Shown here in pieces: positions 16,301 to 27,755 of a DNA stretch of 64,000 nt (positions are counted from its first letter, which is position 1; every line of letters begins with the position of its first letter). Source of the stretch: Jeotgalicoccus marinus DSM 19772 (GTDB lineage Bacteria > Bacillota > Bacilli > Staphylococcales > Salinicoccaceae); contig NZ_KE384460.1 in assembly GCF_000425825.1 (NCBI RefSeq), forward strand, positions 24,779-88,778, read 5' to 3'. Under the pieces are notes generated by a model. The model ran no database searches, was not told where the DNA came from, and was given only the letters and a program-made list of their open reading frames with translations. Made by a program: the position numbers and the translations under genes.

Positions 16301-16340
16301 AAAAACCTCACTCGACTTTCAAGTCGAGTGAGGTTTTTAA
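16301..16340. terminator. Bidirectional terminator between metQ and ctaB
   Basis: AAAAACCTCACTCGACTT (16301-16318) is perfectly complementary to the sequence at 16321-16338. A-runs and T-runs flank both sides, so it can end metQ (+) and ctaB (-) transcripts. Confidence 0.92.
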
Positions 16341-16371
16341 TGAACTATGTTAATAGTATATACATTTTTCA

Positions 16372-17292
16372 TCATATCGTTAACACGATCATCAACATAA
16401 ATGAAACAATCAAGTAGATAAGGGAGTATCTTAAATTCATTTCTGCCCATCGGTGTTTATTGTGTGTAGTATAACCTCGAACAGATAGCACAACCCATCC
16501 TAAGGTCAATAAAGCTGACACAATTGAAAAGATGATACCGAGTGATTCAAAGAGCATAATTGGTACGGGCAACAAAGCGAGCACATAATATAAGTTCTGG
16601 CGAATTGATGCCTTGGTGCCAATGACAACTGGGAGCATTGGTATGCATGCTCTAGTGTAATCATCGAGTCTTTTAATAGCGATTGAAATTGTATGAGGTA
16701 CCTGCCAAATAAGTAAAATGTAAAACAACATTAGGGGTACTAAATGATTCGCTGGTGTAATAACGGCCCAGCCAATTAATGGTGTAAAAGCGCCTGAAAT
16801 ACTACCGATTATCGTATTAATGGTATAGCGTCGTTTTGACCAAAAGGTGTAGAGAACGACGTAGAAAAACCAGCCAAGAAATGAGTAGATTCCTGCTTCA
16901 ATATTCACCAAAAAAATTATGATCAATCCGATGATTGTTGTAATGATTGCAGCAATTAAGACATTTCTTAAAGAAAAGTCACCTGTAACGGTAGGGCGCT
17001 TTTTTGTACGGTCCATTTGTGTATCTAGGTCATGCTCGAACCAGTTGTTAAACATGAGAGCACCAGATATGACTAAGGTGCTGGAAACCATGGTCATGAA
17101 AAAAGTGCCAAGATGATCGTAAAATGACTGGTGGGTAAAGTGTAAAGCAAGCCAAAACGCTGTGAATACAGGTAGGACATTTGCGATAAGTACTTTCCCT
17201 TTAAGTAGGTATTTAATATTTATAAATAATGTTTGTAAGTTAATAGACTTACGCTTATGAACTTGTTCTGTTTCCAATGTAGTCCCTCGCAA
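16372..17292 (-). CDS. ctaB: Protoheme IX farnesyltransferase (heme O synthase)
   Basis: This 306-aa integral membrane prenyltransferase converts heme B to heme O for terminal oxidases. It has about eight membrane segments and the two Asp-rich sites: N-N-W-F-E-H-D-L-D-T-Q-M-D-R-T (82-95) with KRP following, and the later IKRLDDYTRACIPMLP near 210. The usual neighbour ctaA (heme A synthase) is not adjacent. Its 5' region is shared divergently with a candidate small RNA that carries a ResD/SrrA-like site, so respiratory control is plausible. Confidence 0.95.
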   Translation of the reverse strand: MRGTTLETEQVHKRKSINLQTLFINIKYLLKGKVLIANVLPVFTAFWLALHFTHQSFYDHLGTFFMTMVSSTLVISGALMFNNWFEHDLDTQMDRTKKRPTVTGDFSLRNVLIAAIITTIIGLIIIFLVNIEAGIYSFLGWFFYVVLYTFWSKRRYTINTIIGSISGAFTPLIGWAVITPANHLVPLMLFYILLIWQVPHTISIAIKRLDDYTRACIPMLPVVIGTKASIRQNLYYVLALLPVPIMLFESLGIIFSIVSALLTLGWVVLSVRGYTTHNKHRWAEMNLRYSLIYLIVSFMLMIVLTI

Positions 17293-17354
17293 TTTAATGA
17301 TTAAGCTATATTATAACAGTCATAAGAAAGCATCAGAAAAATTATTCCATTTTT

Positions 17355-17374
17355 TTGTGACAAAGATGTTTCAA
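17355..17374 (+). promoter_or_regulatory. Possible ResD/SrrA binding site
   Basis: TTGTGAC-AAAGA-TGTTTCAA resembles the ResD/SrrA consensus (TTGTGAA plus a downstream TTTTnAA-like half). It lies about 41-60 nt before the predicted start of the RNA at 17415, and the -35 region there is non-consensus, as expected for an activator-dependent promoter. Confidence 0.45.
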
Positions 17375-17402
17375 GGAAAAGGGGGTGGGTAAATAACTGT
17401 TA

Positions 17403-17408
17403 TATAAA
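17403..17408 (+). promoter_or_regulatory. -10 element of candidate sRNA
   Basis: TATAAA lies 17 nt downstream of a G-rich, non-consensus -35 region. Confidence 0.5.
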
Positions 17409-17414
17409 TAGAAC

Positions 17415-17533
17415 GGATTTCGTAATAATTCAATTGAGTGAAATCATTGTCTCAACTAATCAATTTTAGTTGGTGCAATTGATTTTATAAAGTAAACCCC
17501 TTTGCCAGGCAGCAAAAGCTGCTTGGTTTTTTT
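17415..17533 (+). ncRNA. Candidate RoxS/RsaE-like small regulatory RNA
   Basis: The predicted unit of about 118 nt lies in the 342-bp gap between ctaB and the next lipoprotein gene, with no open frame. It holds a hairpin CAACTAA/TTAGTTG (17453-17459/17466-17472), an AT-rich single-stranded linker ending in ACCCCTTTG (C-run at 17497-17500), and a strong terminator CCAGGCAGC-AAAA-GCTGCTTGG plus seven Ts. RoxS/RsaE RNAs are about this size, use exposed C-rich seeds against ribosome sites of TCA-cycle and redox genes, and are activated by ResD/SrrA, which fits the upstream site. Homology is not proven. Confidence 0.55.
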
Positions 17534-17634
17534 GTAAATATTTAAATTAATAATGTAAATAGTAATATTTTAAGGTAACATAGATAACAATTGTTTTAAG
17601 GTATTAATTAACATAACTTAAAGGAGCATCTAAG

Positions 17635-18213
17635 ATGAAAAAGTTATCATTATTTTTTGTATTTACACTATTTGCACTGACAGCATGTGGGAATGAAGAA
17701 GACACTGAAGCCACTGACACAAGTGAAGTGAGTGAAGAAACAGAGGATGAAAGTTCTAATTCTGAAGAAGGTAAATCAGATGAAATTTATGAAATAGGTG
17801 ACACTACACAAGTAGAGAGTTATGAGTTTGATGCTAAGTATGAGGTTACCGTCAATTCACTAGACCTGGTCAAAGAATACGATGGTCAACCTGTTGGAGA
17901 TGTCATTATCAACGCACCAGAATCAGTCTTCTTAGGGGTGGTCAATTTAACAGTTCAAAATATCTCTGAGGAGCCTATTGTTATTGGTGAATATGTATTT
18001 CCTGATATTATTGAATCCGACAGAGAAGGTGGTGGAGACCAATTTATTTTTGATTTCTCTGAAGAAGATTTAAACCAAGAATTAGCAGTTGACGAAGAAG
18101 CAACATTTGATTTAGTTTACTCGATGGATTCAGAATTGGGTTCAGGAGGATACTATTTAAAATTTGAGAATGGCATGCCAACAGAAACGACTTATAACTT
18201 ACCAATTAAATAA
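17635..18213 (+). CDS. Secreted lipoprotein, DUF4352/DUF5068-like
   Basis: This 192-aa protein has a signal peptide ending A-L-T-A-C with lipidated Cys18, an acidic Ser/Glu linker (about 20-48), and a beta-sandwich-like domain starting IGDTTQVESYEFDAKYEVTVNSL, with VNLTVQNISEEPIVIGEY and FDLVYSMDSELGSGGYYLKF strands. The design parallels the lipoprotein at 10314. It is extracytoplasmic and of unknown function. GGAGCA precedes the ATG. It is probably a single gene. Confidence 0.85.
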   Translation: MKKLSLFFVFTLFALTACGNEEDTEATDTSEVSEETEDESSNSEEGKSDEIYEIGDTTQVESYEFDAKYEVTVNSLDLVKEYDGQPVGDVIINAPESVFLGVVNLTVQNISEEPIVIGEYVFPDIIESDREGGGDQFIFDFSEEDLNQELAVDEEATFDLVYSMDSELGSGGYYLKFENGMPTETTYNLPIK

Positions 18214-18244
18214 GGAAATTTTTAGTAATCATTAACCCTATCGA

Positions 18245-18273
18245 TTGTATACACACCCTATAGATGGTAAAAT
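18245..18273 (+). promoter_or_regulatory. SigmaA promoter of DUF4870 gene
   Basis: TTGTAT (18245-18250), a 17-nt spacer and TAAAAT (18268-18273) lie about 40 nt before the start codon. Confidence 0.65.
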
Positions 18274-18312
18274 TACATTAGCACCTATCTTATAATAAAA
18301 GGGGCAATTAAA

Positions 18313-18657
18313 ATGAATGAAGACTATAATACTCCAAAAACTGGTTTTGACAGCACGCTCGTCTTAGTGTCTTATGTTATTTCACTATTCACTGCTGTTG
18401 TTGGACCACTTCTAATTTGGGCACTGAAAAAAGATGACGAACCAACAACTGCTGTCGCACTTAGAGATGTAGCGAACTTTGGTCTATCTTACACAATCTA
18501 CATGTTTGTCGCTTGGTTAACAACTGCAATTTTAATCGGTTTTGTACTCGGACCAATAGTCACGATTGCATTCTACGTATTTGCGATTATCGGCATTGTA
18601 AAAGCAATTAATGGTGAGTCATACAAGCCACCATTCACAATCGATATCTTTAAATAA
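18313..18657 (+). CDS. DUF4870-type membrane protein
   Basis: This 114-aa protein has three to four hydrophobic segments (about 13-35, 50-68 and 72-96), with the family pattern of a first helix ending in GPLLIWALKKD, then LRDVANFGLSYTIY and a C-terminal IIGIVKAINGESYKPPF. It is a predicted inner-membrane protein with no known function. It has its own promoter, ribosome site AAAGGGG and terminator, so it is monocistronic. Confidence 0.85.
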   Translation: MNEDYNTPKTGFDSTLVLVSYVISLFTAVVGPLLIWALKKDDEPTTAVALRDVANFGLSYTIYMFVAWLTTAILIGFVLGPIVTIAFYVFAIIGIVKAINGESYKPPFTIDIFK

Positions 18658-18667
18658 GTATTTGATT

Positions 18668-18714
18668 AAACCTCACTAAATGATATTAAAGTCATTTAGT
18701 GAGGTTTTCTTTAA
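18668..18714 (+). terminator. Terminator after DUF4870 gene
   Basis: AAACCTCACTAAATGA (18668-18683) pairs with TCATTTAGTGAGGTTT (18692-18707), followed by a T-rich run. Confidence 0.9.
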
Positions 18715-18806
18715 ATCTGATTAAAGTGGTCATAATTAGAGCCAAAACCTTTAAACCGCGTGAATTCTGATATATAATATATAGATGGTAACAGTAGACT
18801 GGTACT

Positions 18807-18835
18807 TTGACTATAGATTAGAATTATTATAAACT
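18807..18835 (+). promoter_or_regulatory. Probable suf operon promoter
   Basis: TTGACT (18807-18812) and TAAACT (18830-18835) are separated by 17 nt, about 45 nt before sufC. A TATAAT at 18773-18778 could mark a second start. Confidence 0.5.
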
Positions 18836-18878
18836 ATACTAGTATCAGACAAACTAAATTTCAATTGGAGGATTAGAC

Positions 18879-19661
18879 ATGGTATCTGTTTTAGAAATAA
18901 AAAATCTACACGTTGAAATCGACGGTAAAGAAATATTAAAGGGCGTAAACCTTACTATTAAACAAGGTGAAATTCATGCTGTAATGGGACCTAACGGTAC
19001 AGGTAAATCTACACTTGCTCAAGCAATTATGGGTCACCCAAGCTATGATGTAACTGAAGGTGAAGTACTTGTTGATGGAGAGAACATTTTAGAATTAGAT
19101 GTAGACGAGCGTGCTAAAGCTGGTTTATTCCTAGGAATGCAGTATCCATCAGAAATTTCAGGTGTAACAAACTCTGATTTCCTACGTTCTGCAATCAATG
19201 CAAGCCGTGAAGAGGGCGACGAAATTAACTTAATGGAATTCATTAAGAAATTAGATAAGAACATGGAATATTTAGAAATGGATCCAGACATGGCAACACG
19301 TTATCTTAACGAAGGTTTCTCCGGCGGTGAGAAAAAACGTAATGAAATCCTTCAGTTAATGATGCTTGAACCTAAATTCGGTATCTTAGATGAAATCGAC
19401 TCAGGTCTTGATATTGACGCGCTACGTGTAGTTTCTGACGGTATTAACAAACTTCGTGGTCAAGATTTCGGTTCACTAATCATCACTCACTACCAACGCC
19501 TGTTGAACTACATCACTCCTGATGTTGTCCACGTAATGATGAAAGGTAAAGTGGTAAAATCTGGCGGTAAAGAACTAGCTGAACGTCTTGAAACTGATGG
19601 TTACGATTGGATTAAAGAAGAACTTGGCATTGATGAAACTAACGCCGCTGAAGATAAATAA
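18879..19661 (+). CDS. sufC: Fe-S cluster assembly ATPase SufC
   Basis: This 260-aa soluble ABC-type ATPase is part of the SufBCD scaffold complex. Walker A is GPNGTGKST (about 37-45), the signature is [10 protein letters not shown], and Walker B is [12 protein letters not shown] with the SufC-specific Ile/Asp pattern. GGAGGA precedes the ATG. First gene of sufCDSUB; sufD follows after 15 nt. Confidence 0.97.
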   Translation: MVSVLEIKNLHVEIDGKEILKGVNLTIKQGEIHAVMGPNGTGKSTLAQAIMGHPSYDVTEGEVLVDGENILELDVDERAKAGLFLGMQYPSEISGVTNSDFLRSAINASREEGDEINLMEFIKKLDKNMEYLEMDPDMATRYLNEGFSGGEKKRNEILQLMMLEPKFGILDEIDSGLDIDALRVVSDGINKLRGQDFGSLIITHYQRLLNYITPDVVHVMMKGKVVKSGGKELAERLETDGYDWIKEELGIDETNAAEDK

Positions 19662-19676
19662 GACAGGAGGATCACT

Positions 19677-22661
<2,985 letters not shown>

Positions 22662-22681
22662 TAATTGAGGAGTGATCATAT

Positions 22682-24079
22682 ATGGTCAAAGAAGCATTGG
22701 ATATTGGCGATTACAAATATGGTTTCCACGATAAAGACGTCTCAATCTTCCGTTCCGATAGAGGATTAACAGAAGAGATTGTCAGAGAAATCTCTAAGAT
22801 GAAAGAAGAGCCTGAATGGATGCTCGAATTCCGTCTTAAGGCACTTAAACACTTCTATAAACGCCCTATGCCTATGTGGGGTGGGGATTTATCAGAATTG
22901 AACTTTGATGATATTACTTACTATGTAAAACCATCAGAGCAAACTGAACGTTCTTGGGACGAAGTACCTGATGAAATCAAGCGTACCTTTGATAAATTAG
23001 GTATTCCTGAAGCAGAACAAAAATACCTCGCAGGTGTTTCTGCACAGTATGAATCAGAAGTTGTATACCACAACATGGAACAAGATCTAGAAGAAAAAGG
23101 TGTAATCTTTAAAGATACTGACTCTGCACTAAGAGAAAATGAGGAGTTATTCAAAGAGTATTTCTCTACTGTAGTGCCGATTACAGACAATAAATTTGCT
23201 GCTTTAAACTCAGCTGTATGGTCTGGTGGATCATTCATTTACTGCCCACCAGGTGTTAAATTAGATACACCGTTACAAGCATACTTCCGTATTAACTCTG
23301 AGAACATGGGTCAATTCGAACGTACACTAATTATCTGTGATGAAGGTTCAAGTGTTCACTATGTAGAGGGTTGTACGGCACCTGTTTATACAACGAATTC
23401 ACTACACTCAGCTGTCGTAGAAATCATTGTTAAACGTGATGCATACTGCCGTTATACAACAATCCAAAACTGGGCAAATAATGTATATAACCTAGTAACT
23501 AAACGTACTTTTGTTGATGAAAATGGTACGATGGAATGGATTGACGGTAACATTGGTTCTAAGATTACGATGAAATATCCTTCAATCTACCTAAGAGGTG
23601 AAGGATCTCGTGGTATGACGCTTTCTATCGCACTTGCTGGTAAAGGTCAACTTCAAGATGCTGGTGCTAAAATGATTCACTTAGCGCCGAACACATCTTC
23701 TACAATCGTTTCTAAATCGATAGCTAAAGGTGGCGGTAAAGTATCTTACCGTGGTCAAGTAAGATTTGGTAGAAAAGCACATGGTGCGCGTTCAAACATC
23801 GAATGTGATACGTTAATTATGGATAATGAATCAACTTCAGATACGATTCCATATAATGAAATCTTAAATGACAATATCTCATTAGAACACGAAGCGAAAG
23901 TTTCTAAAGTATCAGAAGAGCAATTGTTCTATCTAATGAGTCGTGGTTTAGGTGAAGAAGAAGCGACAGAAATGATCGTTATGGGCTTCATCGAACCATT
24001 CACTAAAGAACTTCCAATGGAATATGCCGTTGAGATGAACCGCCTAATCTCTTATGAGATGGAAGGTTCAATCGGTTAA
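22682..24079 (+). CDS. sufB: Fe-S cluster assembly protein SufB
   Basis: This 465-aa core subunit of the SufBC2D scaffold holds the nascent cluster. It carries [21 protein letters not shown] (near 180), the Cys-containing HYVEGCTAP (Cys near 232) and the terminal [30 protein letters not shown] precedes the ATG. Last gene of the operon, closed by a strong terminator. Confidence 0.97.
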   Translation: MVKEALDIGDYKYGFHDKDVSIFRSDRGLTEEIVREISKMKEEPEWMLEFRLKALKHFYKRPMPMWGGDLSELNFDDITYYVKPSEQTERSWDEVPDEIKRTFDKLGIPEAEQKYLAGVSAQYESEVVYHNMEQDLEEKGVIFKDTDSALRENEELFKEYFSTVVPITDNKFAALNSAVWSGGSFIYCPPGVKLDTPLQAYFRINSENMGQFERTLIICDEGSSVHYVEGCTAPVYTTNSLHSAVVEIIVKRDAYCRYTTIQNWANNVYNLVTKRTFVDENGTMEWIDGNIGSKITMKYPSIYLRGEGSRGMTLSIALAGKGQLQDAGAKMIHLAPNTSSTIVSKSIAKGGGKVSYRGQVRFGRKAHGARSNIECDTLIMDNESTSDTIPYNEILNDNISLEHEAKVSKVSEEQLFYLMSRGLGEEEATEMIVMGFIEPFTKELPMEYAVEMNRLISYEMEGSIG

Positions 24080-24095
24080 TCTATAAAATTTTTAA

Positions 24096-24134
24096 GGACT
24101 TAGAAATCAACTTGATTTCTAAGTCTTTTTTTAT
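24096..24134 (+). terminator. Terminator after sufB
   Basis: GACTTAGAAATCA (24097-24109) pairs perfectly with TGATTTCTAAGTC (24113-24125), then Ts. A nearly identical stem terminates the gene at 26210. Confidence 0.93.
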
Positions 24135-24203
24135 TTTTCTATAAATGTGTATTATTTGTGAATGAGGGTATTAGAACTAATATACATTTAGGGGTGGTTT
24201 TTA

Positions 24204-25625
24204 GTGAAGGAAGAAACAAATCAAACAAAGGGAAGTAATAAAGATTTTTCGAGTAAGTTTCCTCATACCTATGCGATATTACTTGCTATAGTCATTATCG
24301 GTGCTGCATTGTCCTACGTAATTCCAGCAGGGGAATACGACCGTGTAGAAGTTGATGACCGTGTAGAAGTTGTCAGTGATAGTTATCATGCTGTGGAGCA
24401 AAGTCCAGTTTCCTTGATGGATTTATTTATGGCGATACCGAATGGTTTGATGGAAGCATCAAGCATTGTATTTTATATCTTTTTAATTGGTGGCGCTTTT
24501 GGAGTTATACGTTCTACAGGAGCGATTGAAGCAATCATTCAAAAAGTAATGAGAAATGTTGGTAATAATGAAGTGCTTTTAATACCTGTTGTCATGTTCA
24601 TCTTTTCTGTACTAGGATTTACAACCGGTATGTCCGAAGAAGCAATTATTTTTGTACCCATCGGTATCATGTTAGCTGTAGCACTCGGTTATGATGCTAT
24701 GGTCGGGACTGCAATGGTTACCTTAGGAGCCGCATCAGGTTTTATAGGAGGGATGTTTAATCCATTTACTGTTGGTGTCGCCCATGGTATTGCGGAGTTA
24801 CCAATATTCTCGGGATGGGGCTTTAGAACTGTTGTTTATATTATTGTTTTAGCGGCTGGAATTTTGTATGTAATGCGCTATGCTAAGAAAGTTAAAAATG
24901 ATCCAACTAAAAGCCTTGTTTACAACGAAGGACAAGAAGGGCAGCTCAATTTCACCGATGCGGATATGGAAAAATTTGAAATGTCAAAGAGACATATCGT
25001 TATCGTTGTGTTATTCGCTTTGACAATTGCGATTAATGTTTATGGAATCTTTCAGTACGACTGGTTCTTAACAGAGCTTGCTGCAAACTTCTTTGTAGTA
25101 GGTATAATCATTGGTTTTGTTGGTGGATTAAAACTTAATGACATTTTTGATTCTTTCATAGATGGTATGAAAATCGTAGTTTATGGAGCCATCATTGTTG
25201 GTTTCGCTAGAGCGATACTCGTAGTCCTTGAATCAGGACTAATTATAGATACGATTATTTATAGTATGAGCTCTGTATTGGACCTTATACCAAACTCTCT
25301 TACCGCAGTCGGTATGCTGATCGTACAAGTGTTTATAAATTTCTTTATTCCATCAGGATCAGGTCAAGCTATGACAACAATGCCTGTTATGGTACCGATC
25401 TCTGATTTACAAGAGATACCTAGACAAGTAGCTGTACTGGCATATCAGTACGGTGATGCAATTACAAATAGTATCATCCCAACATCTGCATCTCTTATGG
25501 GTGTCCTAGCTGTCGCAGGTATACCATATATTAAATGGGTCAAATTTATTTGGAAGTTAACATTGATATGGTTAGTTATCGCAGCAATTGCTTTAGTGGT
25601 AGCAACTTTAATTCACTTGCAATAA
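24204..25625 (+). CDS. YfcC-family (DcuC-like) membrane carrier
   Basis: This 473-aa protein has about 12 membrane segments and belongs to the C4-dicarboxylate anaerobic carrier family (YfcC). Characteristic stretches are FPHTYAILLAIVIIGAALSYVIPAGEYDR (about 19-47, split here as hydrophobic helix plus IPAGEYDR), GFTTGMSEEAIIFVPI, GGMFNPFTVGVAH and NFFIPSGSGQAMTTMPVMVP. Substrate is unknown; relatives are annotated for dicarboxylates, amino acids or peptides. The start is GTG after GGGGTGG. Monocistronic with a terminator. Confidence 0.85.
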   Translation: MKEETNQTKGSNKDFSSKFPHTYAILLAIVIIGAALSYVIPAGEYDRVEVDDRVEVVSDSYHAVEQSPVSLMDLFMAIPNGLMEASSIVFYIFLIGGAFGVIRSTGAIEAIIQKVMRNVGNNEVLLIPVVMFIFSVLGFTTGMSEEAIIFVPIGIMLAVALGYDAMVGTAMVTLGAASGFIGGMFNPFTVGVAHGIAELPIFSGWGFRTVVYIIVLAAGILYVMRYAKKVKNDPTKSLVYNEGQEGQLNFTDADMEKFEMSKRHIVIVVLFALTIAINVYGIFQYDWFLTELAANFFVVGIIIGFVGGLKLNDIFDSFIDGMKIVVYGAIIVGFARAILVVLESGLIIDTIIYSMSSVLDLIPNSLTAVGMLIVQVFINFFIPSGSGQAMTTMPVMVPISDLQEIPRQVAVLAYQYGDAITNSIIPTSASLMGVLAVAGIPYIKWVKFIWKLTLIWLVIAAIALVVATLIHLQ

Positions 25626-25633
25626 TAATGTTT

Positions 25634-25668
25634 GAAACTCAGACTTTAGTTTGAGTTTCTTTTTTTGC
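25634..25668 (+). terminator. Terminator after yfcC-like gene
   Basis: GAAACTCAGA and TTTGAGTTTC form the stem (with small mismatches at the loop end), followed by a T-run. Confidence 0.8.
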
Positions 25669-25748
25669 TTTAAAAAATATACAGAAAATTTTCACAATTA
25701 TATTTAGGTGATATGATGGAAATAAATACAAATATAAGGAGGAATTTC

Positions 25749-26144
25749 ATGGGCCCGACTTGGCTTAAGTTAGCTGTGTTGTATTTGCTTATCGGGATAT
25801 CAGTTGGTTTGTTTATGTCGTATGCGATTCAATTAAACTGGGCGGCAGGCCATGCACACACGAATGTTGTTGGTTGGTTAACGACGCTTGGTATAGGTGC
25901 GGTTTTATGTATATACCCACACTTGGCCAAAAATAAGTTAGGAATAGCAACGTTTTGGTTATACCATATTGGTGTACCTCTATTTATCTTTAGTACTTTT
26001 TATGTACAAGTGAATCCAGGGGTTGCACATATATTGACTTTTATAGGTGGACCAATGTTTCTAATTGCTATTATCTTATTCGGGATTAATTTATTCTTAA
26101 ATTTAAAGGAATCAAATACTTCAAACTATGAACAAAAAGTATAA
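25749..26144 (+). CDS. Small heme-copper-oxidase-like membrane protein
   Basis: This 131-aa protein has four predicted membrane helices. It resembles a short piece of cytochrome oxidase subunit I: G-H-A-H-T-N-V-V-G-W with His35 and His37, then His58, His73 and His94 at helix positions. It cannot be a full oxidase. Similar short proteins occur in many Firmicutes without a defined role; heme or copper binding is inference. I start at ATG 25749, after AAGGAGG, rather than the in-frame ATG at 25713. It stands alone. Confidence 0.75.
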   Translation: MGPTWLKLAVLYLLIGISVGLFMSYAIQLNWAAGHAHTNVVGWLTTLGIGAVLCIYPHLAKNKLGIATFWLYHIGVPLFIFSTFYVQVNPGVAHILTFIGGPMFLIAIILFGINLFLNLKESNTSNYEQKV

Positions 26145-26209
26145 TATTTGGCGGAACTCTAATGTGCCTTTATAATGGAAGTAATCACTAAATGAAGGCG
26201 GGAAGTTAA

Positions 26210-26758
26210 ATGGTTAACTTAAAAGCATATTATGATTCAGGTCTTACAATGGATGCATATCGTCAGACTCTATCAGATTTAAAAACCGGTTTCGATAAAA
26301 TTTACAATGAACACGAAGTTCAACAGGATTCAGATTTTGAACGCTTAAAAGAGAGGGGCAGAAAATTATTGGTCATTGCTGAACCTTGGTGTGCACATTG
26401 CATGTTAAACCTTGCAATCTTATTTAAATTGTCAGAAGCAGCGGAAACGGATGTTAGAGTTGTCTTAAGAGATGAAAATTTAGAATTAATGGATGAATAT
26501 TTAACTAATGGTAATAGAGTCATTCCTAAGGTTATTGCACTCAACAATTCAAATGAAGAAGTAGCAGTTTGGGGACCAAAAGCACCGATGACTGACTTAA
26601 TCCAAAAAGACTTAATGAAAGACATGCCAGAAAAAAACACACCTGAATATAAGGCGGCCTTTGAAGGTGTTAAAAAAGAGATGAGAGAAAAATTCTCTAC
26701 ATCACCAGTACTGTGGCAAGCAGTGGAGACTGATTTAAAACAAGTCTTAAGTTCATAA
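26210..26758 (+). CDS. Thioredoxin-family protein (CAHC motif)
   Basis: This 182-aa soluble protein has a thioredoxin-like core: LLVIAEPWCAHCMLNLAI with Cys61 and Cys64, and a cis-Pro region at R-V-I-P-K-V. The N-terminal helical extension (1-50) and the C-terminal KKEMREKFSTSPVLWQAVETDLKQVL match a staphylococcal/bacillar thioredoxin subfamily of unknown partner. GGCGGGAAG precedes the ATG. It is convergent with the following EamA gene and shares a bidirectional terminator with it. Confidence 0.88.
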   Translation: MVNLKAYYDSGLTMDAYRQTLSDLKTGFDKIYNEHEVQQDSDFERLKERGRKLLVIAEPWCAHCMLNLAILFKLSEAAETDVRVVLRDENLELMDEYLTNGNRVIPKVIALNNSNEEVAVWGPKAPMTDLIQKDLMKDMPEKNTPEYKAAFEGVKKEMREKFSTSPVLWQAVETDLKQVLSS

Positions 26759-26762
26759 TAAA

Positions 26763-26800
26763 TAGACTTAGAAATCTCTATGATTTCTAAGTCTATTTTT
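26763..26800. terminator. Bidirectional terminator
   Basis: GACTTAGAAATC (26765-26776) pairs with GATTTCTAAGTC (26782-26793). T-runs are present on both strands, ending the thioredoxin (+) and EamA (-) genes. The stem is the same as after sufB. Confidence 0.9.
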
Positions 26801-26801
26801 A

Positions 26802-27704
26802 TTAGGCCTTCTGTTTTCTTGTACTGATAAAAATTCCAACTGCTAGAATTATAATGATTCCGATTGTTTGGTAAATACCTAAGCTCACATTTAAAAGTAA
26901 TACTGATGTAATCACTGCAGATACAGGCTCTAGTAAACCTAGTATACCTGTCTCTGTAGAGCTTAAATATTTTGTACTTGTGATATATAAGAAAAAGGCG
27001 AGTGTTGTACCGAGTAAAATGGATAGCACCAAAATAAGAATTTGGGTAAAGGTCCAATCAAATTGATATTCAAATTCCCAAATCGGATGAATAAAATTCA
27101 TTAGTATACCACCGACTAGCATTGACCCACCTACAAGTTGAAGTGGGTGTAAGTATTGCATTAATACTGGTGCATGAATGGTGTAGTAAGCAAGTGCGAT
27201 ACCAGATAAGAGACCGAATGCCAAAGCAAGTGGTGGTACTGATAGGCTTTCAATGTTGCCATTTGTAGCAATTAAAAATACACCTATGATCATCGCAAGT
27301 ATTATTATCGCTTCAAATTTAGTCCATGGTCTATATTTCTTAAAGATGGCGTAAAGGATAATATATATTGGCCCCGTACACTGTAAGACAGTTGCTACGG
27401 CAGCATTTCCATAACCGATGGCAGCCATAAATGTATATTGAACCATAGTCATTCCGAAAATCGAGTAGATTAAAAACATTAGAGTAGTATGTTTTGTCCA
27501 AACAGTACGATGTCTTTTTCTAAAAAATAAGGTGTATATGGACAGTAAAATCACACCGCTAATTAATAATCTCGCAGTGACATACCAAGAGACATTAGTC
27601 GGTGTATGCGTAAATATGTAATCTGATGCAGTACCCCCAATTCCCCATAAAGAGGCACCGATTATAACAAAAATTAAACCTTTGATATGATTTTCATTTT
27701 TCAT
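26802..27704 (-). CDS. EamA/DMT-family transporter
   Basis: This 300-aa protein has ten predicted membrane helices in two EamA repeats, starting MKNENHIKGLIFVIIGASLWG. The drug/metabolite superfamily exports amino acids, nucleotides or toxic metabolites; no substrate can be read from the sequence. I place the start at 27704, 10 nt after AAAGGAGG, because the longer open frame to 27791 has a non-membrane, unlikely N-terminus and would run into the divergent gene's start. Confidence 0.85.
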   Translation of the reverse strand: MKNENHIKGLIFVIIGASLWGIGGTASDYIFTHTPTNVSWYVTARLLISGVILLSIYTLFFRKRHRTVWTKHTTLMFLIYSIFGMTMVQYTFMAAIGYGNAAVATVLQCTGPIYIILYAIFKKYRPWTKFEAIIILAMIIGVFLIATNGNIESLSVPPLALAFGLLSGIALAYYTIHAPVLMQYLHPLQLVGGSMLVGGILMNFIHPIWEFEYQFDWTFTQILILVLSILLGTTLAFFLYITSTKYLSSTETGILGLLEPVSAVITSVLLLNVSLGIYQTIGIIIILAVGIFISTRKQKA

Positions 27705-27755
27705 GGTTGGCATACCTCCTTTATTAAATGTGGTAAAATGAAGTAAGGTGATTGA

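Noticed and set aside
26320-27057. Open frame of 245 codons on the minus strand
   Set aside because: It overlaps the EamA gene in another frame and is antisense to the thioredoxin gene; composition is unlike a protein and no ribosome site is present.
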